48,522 nt of DNA. It comes from a virus. A program made the translations under genes and the position numbers. Shown here piece by piece: positions 1 through 7,403 of this stretch (within the stretch, counting starts at the first letter, position 1; each line of letters opens with the position of its first letter). The DNA is taken from positions 1-48,522 of IMG/VR virus record IMGVR_UViG_3300021138_001895. One strand, 5' to 3'. The notes beneath the pieces were generated by a model, which worked only from the letters and a program-made list of their open reading frames with translations, did not search any database and was not told the DNA's origin.

Positions 1-1685
1 GTGGGCGATCCAACTCCTCCGCCCGCAGCTCCGCCTGCATCCAAAGCTCCGCCTGCAGCTGTCTCAGATCCGGGTTCAGGAGTGACATTTTCCAGATCAC
101 TAGCCAATCCACCCGGTGTGACCCCAACATTGCGCAAATTGGCCTGTCCTGGACCAGCATCTTCGGCTTTGCCTTTTTCTTCGGCCCACTGCATTTCGTT
201 TTCGCTCATTTCTACTTCGCTCAGACCCAAATAACGTTTCATCAAAAAACGTTTGGAAAAGTAGGGGTACTGTTCCAGTTGTGTAAATGTACCAATTCTT
301 GCACTATCGATATCGGCTTGTCTATAACTAGCAAAGTTCTGCGGGGGATTGAAGCGTAAATCAAAAATTTGTCCGTCAATGTTGATGCCTCTCCAACGCA
401 TAAACATCTTGAACTCTTGATCCAATTTGTCCACAATCATGCTTTGTAAACGTGTGCAGTATTGATTAAAACGCCATTCTTGAATAAGAGCTGTGCCCAC
501 TTTGCCATCACTCATGGTGGTTGTGCCATCATCAGCCCCAGTGGGCAAATAGCTTGAGGGAATACGTAATCCACGGAACAGTTTGTTAGTAAAAAACTTT
601 AAGTCTGTGATCTCACCTAGGTTCTGTCCGCCCTGTAAAATTTCCACGCTAGATCCACGACCATCTGCAGTTTGTGGGAAGAAAAAATCTTCGTTCGTGC
701 TTAGTGGATTGTATGTGGCATCCATCATGTTGACACCGCCGGCACTTTGAGTGGGTATTCGACGTTGAGATATTTCGTTTTTGATACGCTCAATAAATCC
801 CATGGCCATATGCGTTGGCATATTGCCCACATCAATTTTAAATATTCTACGTTCAGGTGCACGTTGCACACGATAGATAATGATGCTATCTTCTAATAAT
901 TCTTTTTGTTTGAACACCTTGAAAATGTTCTCTAACACACTGTTTCCAAAAGGCCAAAACACATCCAGTCCCTCGGTCAGGCTCAAGTGCACAATGTGTT
1001 CGGCATTGACCACTGCTTCGTTTTGTGCATGACTAAATCTACTTCCGCCCGAGTAGGGAGTGCGCGGTTGTGTGTAGCTGCCACTGGGCCCGCCCACTTG
1101 TGGATGATTGGTAAATGTATCGCTGGTGCTGACTGCTGTGACTGTGAGGTTTTGAAAGTTGGGATTGATGTCTTTGACCACATACTGCTCGGGTTTTTTG
1201 CCATCGCTTTCGTTCACAATCACTTTAGTAACTTTGCTCATTTCAACCCAAAACATTTTAAATGTTTCAGGGTCACGAATAAACACTTGGTCACCGTATT
1301 TGATGGTGTTACGCACAATCTTAAAGATACGTTTGTTTAATTCGTTTAACGAGATCCATTGCTGAAGTTGTTCCTTGATGATTTTAACTTCGTTATCAGT
1401 GGGCTTTTCGTGGAAGTGTAGATCAAATGCCGATAAGTTTTCTTCGTTCTTTTGACTGCAAAATTCAGCCAAAATATCCAAGGCTGCATTGACTTCACTG
1501 TCCATGTCCATTTGTTCGTATTGATTGTAGCGTTCAATACGGTTTGGGTGCCCTATATAAACTTCCGGCAATGTGCTTGCCATGTTACGATATGCTGGAT
1601 TTGCCTGAGAATTGCCAGAGCTGCCTATTGGACTTATTTGTCCCTGTATGTTACCGGTTTTGAAATACTTTTTCCAACTAGCCAT
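1..1685 (-). CDS. 20: Portal vertex protein, gp20-like (C-terminus cut by window edge)
   Basis: I translated this minus-strand frame by hand; it is open from an ATG at 1685 to the window edge, about 561 residues. It begins MASWKKYFKTGN and contains T4 gp20 landmarks: a DMDSEVNAALDILAEF segment near the start, then YGDQVFIRDPETF, PERRIFKIDVGNMP and FFFPQTADGRGSSVEILQGG. In T4-like phages gp20 forms the dodecameric portal at the capsid vertex, through which DNA is packaged and to which the neck attaches. The visible C-terminal part becomes Gly/Ala/Pro-rich and disordered, as is common in this family. A late-promoter motif lies just upstream, after the stop of the tape measure gene on the same strand. 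The stop codon is not in the window, so the full length is unknown. The family call is strong; the symbol follows T4 naming. Confidence 0.93.
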   Translation of the reverse strand, partial: MASWKKYFKTGNIQGQISPIGSSGNSQANPAYRNMASTLPEVYIGHPNRIERYNQYEQMDMDSEVNAALDILAEFCSQKNEENLSAFDLHFHEKPTDNEVKIIKEQLQQWISLNELNKRIFKIVRNTIKYGDQVFIRDPETFKMFWVEMSKVTKVIVNESDGKKPEQYVVKDINPNFQNLTVTAVSTSDTFTNHPQVGGPSGSYTQPRTPYSGGSRFSHAQNEAVVNAEHIVHLSLTEGLDVFWPFGNSVLENIFKVFKQKELLEDSIIIYRVQRAPERRIFKIDVGNMPTHMAMGFIERIKNEISQRRIPTQSAGGVNMMDATYNPLSTNEDFFFPQTADGRGSSVEILQGGQNLGEITDLKFFTNKLFRGLRIPSSYLPTGADDGTTTMSDGKVGTALIQEWRFNQYCTRLQSMIVDKLDQEFKMFMRWRGINIDGQIFDLRFNPPQNFASYRQADIDSARIGTFTQLEQYPYFSKRFLMKRYLGLSEVEMSENEMQWAEEKGKAEDAGPGQANLRNVGVTPGGLASDLENVTPEPGSETAAGGALDAGGAAGGGVGSP

Positions 1686-1703
1686 TATGTGTTCCTTGTA
1701 TCT

Positions 1704-1711
1704 TATTTATC
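1704..1711 (-). promoter_or_regulatory. Late promoter motif (GATAAATA) for portal gene
   Basis: On the minus strand this reads GATAAATA, matching the NATAAATA late-promoter consensus of T4-like cyanophages (TATAAATA in T4). It sits between the tape measure stop (1715) and the portal start (1685), about 18 bases upstream of the ATG. A gp55 late sigma factor is encoded in the same window. Confidence 0.6.
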
Positions 1712-1714
1712 GTA

Positions 1715-4597
1715 CTAGGACGAGACATTAAGAAGTTTTTTAGTAGTATCATTTCCGTCTCGGAGATGGCTGATCATTTCGTCAAATTTACTCAAGAGTT
1801 CATTGTGTTTTTCATCATCGTTGCTATCACCGTTCAATAATTTATCAAATGCAGTTTTATTAGCAGCGGTTTGTTTGAGCATATTTTCTTCTTCTTTATC
1901 GTATTGCTTTTTCATTTCGGGATTGTCACGGGCCATTTTCCCAGCAACGTCTACCAGTGCTTGTATGGCATCCAGGGTCTTTTGATTTACATTTGTTTGT
2001 ACAGCGATTGAGTTGTTGCGCCCTGATGCCTCGTCCATTAAAAACTTACTAGTTGATCGCAGTTCAGCATACGATGCCATTTGCGCTTCCATGAACTTTT
2101 TGTCAGTGTCATCTGTAATTGGCATGTTTTTCATTGACGCAATACTTGCTTGTGCAAAAGAAATCAAATTATCTTTGCTATAAGTATTTGATTCCAACAT
2201 ATTTTGCATCGAGGAGTTGGACATATTTTTTACTGAATCAATACTGGATTGTGCCAATGTTGCAATACTGTCCTTGTCATTGGAGTTTAAATCAAACATG
2301 CCCTTTACTGTGGCAATACTGGATTGTGCCAATGTTGCAATACTGTCCTTGTCATTGGAGTTTAAATCAAACATGCCCTTTACTGTGGCAATACTGGATT
2401 GTGCCAATGACATTAGATCGTTTTTGTCAGACGATGTTTTATTGGTACTATTGTCAAAAATGTTTCGCATTGAAACAATACTGGACTCAGACAGTTTTGC
2501 AATGTCTGCTTGAGCATTGGTGATCAATTTCAAACTATTTTCCTGTTCCGATGTGACTTTTTCCAACAGTTTGGCTTGAGCATCATCTTTTTTACTACCC
2601 GAAATATCTTTTAGTGTCACTGGTATTGTTTTACCATCAGGCAACGGCACTGCTGCTTCGGGCCCGTCTTCGGCAAATATACCCGGTGTATTACTGATAC
2701 CGCCTTTACTATGTTGATTTTTTAATAAATTTTCAAAATATTTTCTATCGTTATCCGATAACGGGTGTTCTTTATCGGCTAGTGCTGCTTTGGCATTTTT
2801 CACTTCTTCTGAATCTAGTTGTGCTCGAGATCCTATTTCAGTGTTGCCAGCAGTAGTGGCCTTGGGTTTACTTGGGGCCAAGTCGGCTTTTTTACCACCC
2901 CCTATCAAGTCATCAATTGCTTTGAGACCTTTTGTAAACATTGCCACTGTTTGCTCAGTGGTGTATGAAATCAAACTGGCATATTTGTCAAGATGTTTGC
3001 CAACTTCAGTTTCCATTGCAACTGCTGCTTTTGTAGTAGCCTCAGTCACTCGAGCAAAACCTTGTTCAACACTGCCTGCACTCTTGGCCATGTCCATTTG
3101 TGCTGTTGCTGCCTTTTTAGAATTTTCTGCGGCCTCGGGATCAAGCTGGAACGATTTGAAAGCATTTTGCATTTGTGCCATGCCGCTAACAACTCCGTCC
3201 ACTGCCCCGCCGAACAATGCTGCTTGGTCTGTGGCATTTTCGCCATGATCTTTCATGGCCTTGCCAGCTTCGCCTAAGTTCTTTTGTGTGTTAACCACCA
3301 TGTCAGCATTGCCTTCAGACACTTGCCCGGCAGTTTTACGAATCATGTCCATGATGTCTTTGTTGCCGGCAATGATAGGATCAGTGACCGGCCCGCCCGC
3401 CATCACCTGTGTCAGTGCTTGTTGTAGTTTTGGACCCATCTCTGGCCCCATCGCCATCATTGTGCTGTATGCGTTTTTGTATGCTTCTTGTTGTTTGGAA
3501 TCCAATTTGCCCATCAATGCACCGCGCATGCTTTCCTGACGGGCTTTGTCCATTAACTTTTTGGCATCTTGCCCGGTAATGTCCGATATAACTTTTAGAT
3601 TAACCGCATAGTCCTTCATTTCTCGTTGCAGTTGTTCGGGGGCAATATTTTTCATGTCGCGTCCCGTGGCCTTGACCTGTGCCCCGTAACTGGCCAACAG
3701 TTCAGCTTGATCTTGATAGCTGTAGCCCAGAGCCAATAATTCGTCACGTGCAGAAACTGTGGCACTGCCAAACTTCTTGGTCATTGCGCTCATGCCGTTG
3801 GCTATCATTTTGGCACCATCGCCTTGTGTCAATCCTGCAGCTCTAATATCTTCAGAGCTTTTGGCAGTTGCATCCGACAACATCTTAAGACTGATGCCAG
3901 CATCGTTGGCCACTTGACGCATTTCATTCATACCACCAGCAAAACTTGCACCTTGCTTGGTGTAGCTGGCCAACGCTTCAGTGGACTTTTTAAATTCTTT
4001 TGCAAATACCTCATTGGCAGTTTTTGCCAATTGAGCTGCTAGATCCAGTGCAGCTTTGGCTGCTTTGTCCAGCCCCTCGGCGAATCCGCCAAGATATGGT
4101 ATTGACCCCAGTATTCCGGTACTTAAATCAACTGCGCCTTTAGCAGCAGTGTTTGTTGCATCTATAAATGTGCTGAGTTGTCCGGCTGCGGCTCCAATTG
4201 GATCTTGGGCCATTGCATCGTACTGCGTGGCCATTTGTGTGGCCAGGCTCAGTGCCGTTTTGCCTAGACTGCCAAAAGTGGTGGCCAGTGATGAGCCAAT
4301 GTGTTCCCACATTTCCGTAGATCGTTTGGCAGCAGCTGCTCGTTCGGCCTCGCGTTTTTTTTCTTCTTCAAGTTGTTTCTTTTCAACATCATTCAACTCT
4401 TTATGAGTTTTGTTAAAAAGTTTAAGAGCACGAATCTCGTCTTCTTGTGCCTTTTTCAAGGCAGCATTTTCTGCTGCCTTTTTATCTTTTTCAGACTTGG
4501 TTACTGCTGCCACCAACCTCAGCAATGTTTCTTCTGTGGCGAAATTTTCGGCTTCGATCTCGCCAATATTGGGAACTTTGATTTTTACTTTTGCCAC
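1715..4597 (-). CDS. Tail tape measure protein (gp29 role)
   Basis: This 960-aa protein has tape-measure architecture. A charged Lys/Glu-rich coiled coil covers roughly residues 30-95. A long Ala/Gly-rich helical and weakly hydrophobic body follows to about residue 560. Around residue 640 is the segment KGGISNTPGIFAEDGPEAAV, close to the GG..N.P.iF.E.GPEA.vPL motif seen in many tape measure proteins. After it come Ser/Asp/Asn-rich 25-27-residue repeats. Tape measure proteins set tail length and leave through the tube at injection. At about 1.5 angstrom per residue, 960 residues would suit a tail near 140 nm (inference). The start codon is GTG at 4597, giving MAKVKIKVPN; no strong ribosome binding site is visible. 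A late-promoter motif lies 32 bases upstream. It shares no evident sequence with T4 gp29, so the T4 equivalence is by role only. Confidence 0.85.
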   Translation of the reverse strand: MAKVKIKVPNIGEIEAENFATEETLLRLVAAVTKSEKDKKAAENAALKKAQEDEIRALKLFNKTHKELNDVEKKQLEEEKKREAERAAAAKRSTEMWEHIGSSLATTFGSLGKTALSLATQMATQYDAMAQDPIGAAAGQLSTFIDATNTAAKGAVDLSTGILGSIPYLGGFAEGLDKAAKAALDLAAQLAKTANEVFAKEFKKSTEALASYTKQGASFAGGMNEMRQVANDAGISLKMLSDATAKSSEDIRAAGLTQGDGAKMIANGMSAMTKKFGSATVSARDELLALGYSYQDQAELLASYGAQVKATGRDMKNIAPEQLQREMKDYAVNLKVISDITGQDAKKLMDKARQESMRGALMGKLDSKQQEAYKNAYSTMMAMGPEMGPKLQQALTQVMAGGPVTDPIIAGNKDIMDMIRKTAGQVSEGNADMVVNTQKNLGEAGKAMKDHGENATDQAALFGGAVDGVVSGMAQMQNAFKSFQLDPEAAENSKKAATAQMDMAKSAGSVEQGFARVTEATTKAAVAMETEVGKHLDKYASLISYTTEQTVAMFTKGLKAIDDLIGGGKKADLAPSKPKATTAGNTEIGSRAQLDSEEVKNAKAALADKEHPLSDNDRKYFENLLKNQHSKGGISNTPGIFAEDGPEAAVPLPDGKTIPVTLKDISGSKKDDAQAKLLEKVTSEQENSLKLITNAQADIAKLSESSIVSMRNIFDNSTNKTSSDKNDLMSLAQSSIATVKGMFDLNSNDKDSIATLAQSSIATVKGMFDLNSNDKDSIATLAQSSIDSVKNMSNSSMQNMLESNTYSKDNLISFAQASIASMKNMPITDDTDKKFMEAQMASYAELRSTSKFLMDEASGRNNSIAVQTNVNQKTLDAIQALVDVAGKMARDNPEMKKQYDKEEENMLKQTAANKTAFDKLLNGDSNDDEKHNELLSKFDEMISHLRDGNDTTKKLLNVSS
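2239..2409. repeat. Perfect 75-bp tandem repeat inside tape measure gene
   Basis: The unit beginning CAATACTGGATTGTGCCAAT (plus strand) starts at 2239, 2314 and 2389. The first two copies are identical over all 75 bases; the third matches for about 21 bases and then diverges. In protein it duplicates a 25-residue block containing SIATVKGMFDLNSNDKD. Diverged copies of the same block (QSSIDSVKNM, QASIASMKNM, ESSIVSMRNI) lie on both sides, so the array has grown by in-frame duplication. Confidence 0.95.
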
Positions 4598-4608
4598 TGT
4601 TTTTACCC

Positions 4609-4616
4609 GATAAATA
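4609..4616 (+). promoter_or_regulatory. Late promoter motif (GATAAATA) for gp26-like gene
   Basis: GATAAATA on the plus strand, 32 bases upstream of the preferred ATG at 4649. It lies back-to-back with the minus-strand motif at 4629-4636 that serves the tape measure gene, so one ~30-bp spacer appears to drive late transcription both ways. Confidence 0.55.
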
Positions 4617-4628
4617 ATATATTACATA

Positions 4629-4636
4629 TATTTATG
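4629..4636 (-). promoter_or_regulatory. Late promoter motif (CATAAATA) for tape measure gene
   Basis: On the minus strand this reads CATAAATA, 31 bases upstream of the GTG start at 4597. It matches the NATAAATA consensus and overlaps the leader of the divergent plus-strand gene. Confidence 0.6.
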
Positions 4637-4648
4637 GAGTTCAAAACC

Positions 4649-5497
4649 ATGCAGACTGCATCATCAAACCCGTTATCCAAACATTTTAGACGACCAGCAA
4701 TACACTTGCAATTGCCCAGTGCAGGCAAATTTTGGCCCGATGGAGCGTTGGATTTGCCAGTTACTGGAGCGATTCCGGTTTATCCCATGACAGTCAAGGA
4801 CGAGTTGACATTGAAAACACCCGATGCACTCATGAACGGCAGTGGCATGATGGATGTGGTCAAAAGTTGTTGCCCCAACATTGTTGATCCATGGAGCATG
4901 CCAACGCTAGATGTTGATCCAATTTTTATTGCCATCAGGATTGCCAGTTACGGACATGGCATGGACATTACTGCTGTTTGCCCGCACTGCAACACCAAAA
5001 ACGAGTACAAAATTGATTTGCGTGTGATTACTGACAACATCAAACGTGCAAATTTTGATACACCAGTCACTATTGATGGGTTGGTGTTTAGATTCAAACC
5101 ACAACGTTATCGGGATTTAAATCAAACCAGCATGATCACCTTTGCCGAACAACGCCTGATAGATACTGTGGTGTTGAATGACAGTTTAACCCAAGAAGAA
5201 AAAACCCATCAATTTACAGAAAGTTTTGAGAAACTGAGACAATTGAACATCAAGCTGATATCAACTTCAATCTCGAGCATCACTACAGAGGACGGTACCA
5301 CGGTGGCCGATGCTGATCAAATCAGCGAGTTCTTGGACAGTTGCAGTCGACAGATATACTCGGATATCAAAAAGTCAGTGGACAGACTGGTTGAGGCAAA
5401 CAAAATTGAGCCGTTCGAGGTAATTTGCGAGAATGAAGAGTGTCTTAAAGAATACACCACCTCGTTGACATTCGATCAAGCAAATTTTTTCGAATAA
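4649..5497 (+). CDS. 26: Baseplate hub protein, gp26-like (T4 baseplate family)
   Basis: About 282 residues, beginning MQTASSNPLSK. The body resembles the T4 baseplate family that includes gp26: an N-terminal segment with PVYPMTVKDELTLKTPDALM, then YGHGMDITAVCPHCNTKNEY and a C-terminal CENEECLKEY. The two Cys pairs (CPHC; CENEEC) suggest a zinc ribbon, with the Cys-rich elements flanking a mostly helical middle. In T4, gp26 belongs to the central baseplate hub or its assembly path. The frame is open much further upstream, but that part is antisense to the tape measure gene and unlike a phage protein. GGAG at 4636-4639 lies nine bases before the ATG at 4649, so I prefer that start; an ATG at 4634 is possible. 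The 73-aa gene follows after five bases. The exact gp number is less sure than the baseplate assignment. Confidence 0.65.
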   Translation: MQTASSNPLSKHFRRPAIHLQLPSAGKFWPDGALDLPVTGAIPVYPMTVKDELTLKTPDALMNGSGMMDVVKSCCPNIVDPWSMPTLDVDPIFIAIRIASYGHGMDITAVCPHCNTKNEYKIDLRVITDNIKRANFDTPVTIDGLVFRFKPQRYRDLNQTSMITFAEQRLIDTVVLNDSLTQEEKTHQFTESFEKLRQLNIKLISTSISSITTEDGTTVADADQISEFLDSCSRQIYSDIKKSVDRLVEANKIEPFEVICENEECLKEYTTSLTFDQANFFE

Positions 5498-5502
5498 GGC
5501 TT

Positions 5503-5724
5503 TTGACTCTAAAGACCAATGAGGAAATACTAGAACTAGTAGATCAAATGGATCGAGAGTCAAAAGCCCTAAAAGAAGAAATACTCAGAGCCTGTTGGTA
5601 CATGCGTGGTGGATTAACTTACAACGAGGGAATGGATTTGAGTCACGAAGAACGTGAGATTATTAGTCGAATAATCAAAGACAATATGGAAACAACTAAA
5701 AAATCAGGACTTCCTTTTTTCTAG
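5503..5724 (+). CDS. Small conserved T4-like phage protein, possible tail assembly factor
   Basis: A 73-aa, charged, mostly helical protein starting at TTG (5503), only five bases after the gp26-like stop; AAGG lies just upstream. It carries CWYMRGGLTYNEGMDLS, then an EREIIS helix, and ends ETTKKSGLPFF. The pattern of aromatic-x-RGG, followed by a helix and the terminal KKSGLPF, recalls short proteins encoded next to baseplate hub genes in T4-like cyanophages. I cannot name the family with certainty. The position suggests co-translation with the hub gene and a role as an assembly chaperone or small hub component (inference). The gene ends in TAG, so amber acts as a normal stop here. Confidence 0.6.
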   Translation: MTLKTNEEILELVDQMDRESKALKEEILRACWYMRGGLTYNEGMDLSHEEREIISRIIKDNMETTKKSGLPFF

Positions 5725-6166
5725 TACTGCATCACCAATTCAAGATCTCTAACGAGATCTGTTCTTTCGCTTTTCAGCTCAGAACATTTTTTTATTTCGC
5801 TTTAGCGAAACCAGTTTCATCCAGATAACGCAGTCACTCTTTGCCCGCACAGGGCAAAAAGAAAGCTTCATCCGAGTGTAGCAATCACTAGCGTTACTGC
5901 ATTACAGAGGCGGTTGTCCGGTACCTCGAGCAGCGTTCTTATAACAACGGCAATTTGCACAACATACGCTAACATACTGTACAAACCTGCACTATCACTA
6001 GTGCGTCTTTTTAGCCTTAAATCTTTACTTCAAACAATCAAACCGCGGCAATTAGCGATCTTCGTCCTGTCAAGGATAGTGATTGAGTGCTCTAGTCAGC
6101 ATAGAGTCTTCCGTCCCCGTTATTATCCGGTTGTCGCTGGGCACACGAGTTTGACCTGTGCGAGTC
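5725..6166. other. Gene-free, hairpin-rich convergent intergenic region; candidate structured RNA
   Basis: About 440 bases separate the 3' ends of the 73-aa gene (plus) and the SGNH gene (minus), in a genome where other gaps are nearly all under 120 bases. Perfect or near-perfect stems: 5743-5760 (7 bp, TAAC loop), 5795-5810 (6 bp, TTTA loop), 5840-5858 (7 bp, GCACA loop), 5907-5927 (4+3 bp, TTGT loop), 5989-6004 (6 bp, TCAC loop), 6090-6106 (5 bp, 7-base loop) and 6141-6161 (5 bp, 11-base loop). An imperfect 25-base direct repeat starts at 5814 and 5865 (17 of 25 identical by eye). The weak frames through it (for example 5914-6186, TTG start) look like no known protein. It may hold terminators for both flanking genes, a non-coding RNA, or a decayed element. 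I found no tRNA, tmRNA or group I intron core. Confidence 0.5.
5989..6013 (+). terminator. Candidate intrinsic terminator
   Basis: GCACTA and TAGTGC pair perfectly around a TCAC loop (5989-6004), followed within two bases by a T-rich tract (6006-6011). It is oriented to stop plus-strand transcription coming from the gp26-like operon, although it lies 265 bases past the last stop codon. Confidence 0.5.
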
Positions 6167-6958
6167 TTAGACTGATAATTTTTTAAATGTCGAGGCCAAA
6201 AATTTGCCATAACGTTGATGACTTAATGGGCCAGGGTGTCGTTTGTCGTTTCCATAATCGATCATCATGGAAGCAAAACTTTGATATAGATTGAGCCAAA
6301 GGTTTTGTTGTATAGAGCCAGAGTTTTTGTAATCGTTGTGTATTTTGTTGTATAAGTTTTTTATTTGAGCATCGTCTCTGTGTTCAGAATTTAAAAGTTT
6401 ATTTGTATAGTTTGTTAGATTGGTTGGTATTGGGTCACTCACGGGATCAAAATAATTTTGATCCCATTGGCATAGATTATTTAAAAAATAAATTTTTGTA
6501 TTTTTAGAATCGGCGAGGCCTTTAAGAATATTAATGTACTTTACAAGATCCAATATATCATAATGAGTATTATGTACTAGTAAAAATTTATCTCCAAAAT
6601 CTTTTAAAAATTCTTTACTAAAAGAAATATCATTGCCATTGTGTTCTACTAGATGTGTACTTGTTGGCGAGATACTTCTACGCGATTCGTATTCTTCTAG
6701 TCCGGCCCAAAACACATGTCTTGGATAACTGGTCCAACCCACAAAAGCAAAATCATATTGTTTTTGTACCAGCTCTATACCGGTATCTAAAAAAATACGT
6801 AAATTGGAATTTCCGCCACCGCCTATGTTGTTTATCACTGCTTGATTGGTAAACAATTCTTTTGACAGTACGTTGGCATAGTGCAATTCGTGTGTCTTTT
6901 CATTTACAAGCCCGGTACCAGCAGCAAACGAACAACCTGAAAATAAAATATTAACCAT
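6167..6958 (-). CDS. SGNH/GDSL-like hydrolase
   Basis: A 263-aa protein with the landmarks of SGNH hydrolases: GCSFAAG at the N-terminus (nucleophile Ser10), GGGGNSN (Gly47-Asn50 region) and a C-terminal DKRHPGPLSHQRYG (Asp238, His241). These would supply the Ser, Gly, Asn and His/Asp of the active site. The family includes esterases, lipases and carbohydrate deacetylases; nothing here identifies the substrate. No signal peptide or membrane segment is visible, so it probably acts in the cytoplasm or on a modified polymer after lysis. It is the last gene of the minus-strand operon and overlaps the GIY-YIG gene by 8 bases. Two rows I counted by hand were about 27-30% GC, lower than gp46/gp47, which suggests a separate origin. 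Phage SGNH proteins have been proposed to act on glycans or on modified virion proteins; either is only a guess here. Confidence 0.75.
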   Translation of the reverse strand: MVNILFSGCSFAAGTGLVNEKTHELHYANVLSKELFTNQAVINNIGGGGNSNLRIFLDTGIELVQKQYDFAFVGWTSYPRHVFWAGLEEYESRRSISPTSTHLVEHNGNDISFSKEFLKDFGDKFLLVHNTHYDILDLVKYINILKGLADSKNTKIYFLNNLCQWDQNYFDPVSDPIPTNLTNYTNKLLNSEHRDDAQIKNLYNKIHNDYKNSGSIQQNLWLNLYQSFASMMIDYGNDKRHPGPLSHQRYGKFLASTFKKLSV

Positions 6959-7385
6959 TTAATTTATTTAATATATGCGATCCATGCACACGGACTGAAA
7001 TTTGTCCGTTGTAATATTCTGTACTTTCTAATACTCTATTGGTAAATTGTTCGCGGGCTTCAATATAACTACATTCTGATTTGCTTTGGCAATAATACAG
7101 TATTTCTCTAGTGAAGTTTTCTTTGCCCAATGTTTCAACATCTTTGTTTAATTCAATGTTTGATCCATAATATTCTTGCCAGTCGCTGTCTATTTTTGAT
7201 CTAATTTTCTTTTTCTTCTTGGTGCCGTTCTTTAACTTTACAGTCTTGTAGGTCGTTTTACTAAATTTTGCTAATTTTTTGCCTATGTACTTTTTGCCAG
7301 ATAGATTGTTGGTGATAAGATACACAAATCCCACACAATCTTCGGGTAGATCTTCTACAGGCGAGTTTTGATATATCCATTGCAT
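6951..7385 (-). CDS. GIY-YIG nuclease, SegE-like
   Basis: A 144-aa protein whose N-terminus carries GFVYLITN (residues 19-26) and KKYIGKK (31-37), the GIY and YIG strands of the GIY-YIG nuclease fold. A Lys-rich insertion (NGTKKKKKIRSK) follows, then SDWQEYYGS and a helix with YIEAREQF that could supply the catalytic Glu. It resembles the SegE-type GIY-YIG proteins scattered in T4-like phages, some of which are free-standing homing endonucleases. No DNA-binding extension is seen beyond the compact domain. It starts 18 bases after the radical SAM gene stop and overlaps the SGNH start. A TATAAT hexamer lies 7 bases before the ATG but has no good -35 partner. A homing role would explain transfer of the flanking AT-rich genes (inference). 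Confidence 0.8.
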   Translation of the reverse strand: MQWIYQNSPVEDLPEDCVGFVYLITNNLSGKKYIGKKLAKFSKTTYKTVKLKNGTKKKKKIRSKIDSDWQEYYGSNIELNKDVETLGKENFTREILYYCQSKSECSYIEAREQFTNRVLESTEYYNGQISVRVHGSHILNKLNG

Positions 7386-7403
7386 ACATGTAATTATACC
7401 TTG

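Noticed and set aside
2239-2409. CRISPR-like or regulatory repeat array
   Set aside because: The period is exactly 25 codons, it lies inside a coding frame, and there are no spacers.
4301-4648. N-terminal extension of the gp26-like frame
   Set aside because: It lies antisense to the tape measure coiled coil, is rich in Phe and Cys, and the ribosome binding site supports ATG 4649.
6064-6150. Possible tRNA around the 5-bp stem with 7-base loop at 6090-6106
   Set aside because: The loop has a T at position 33, but there is no convincing D arm, T arm or paired acceptor ends, and position 37 is not a purine.
5914-6186. 90-codon plus-strand frame in the intergenic island
   Set aside because: TTG start without a ribosome binding site, no recognisable motif, runs through several hairpins and into the convergent SGNH gene.
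7393-7398. TATAAT as promoter for the GIY-YIG gene
   Set aside because: The best -35 candidate matches only three of six bases; left as a remark in that gene's entry.
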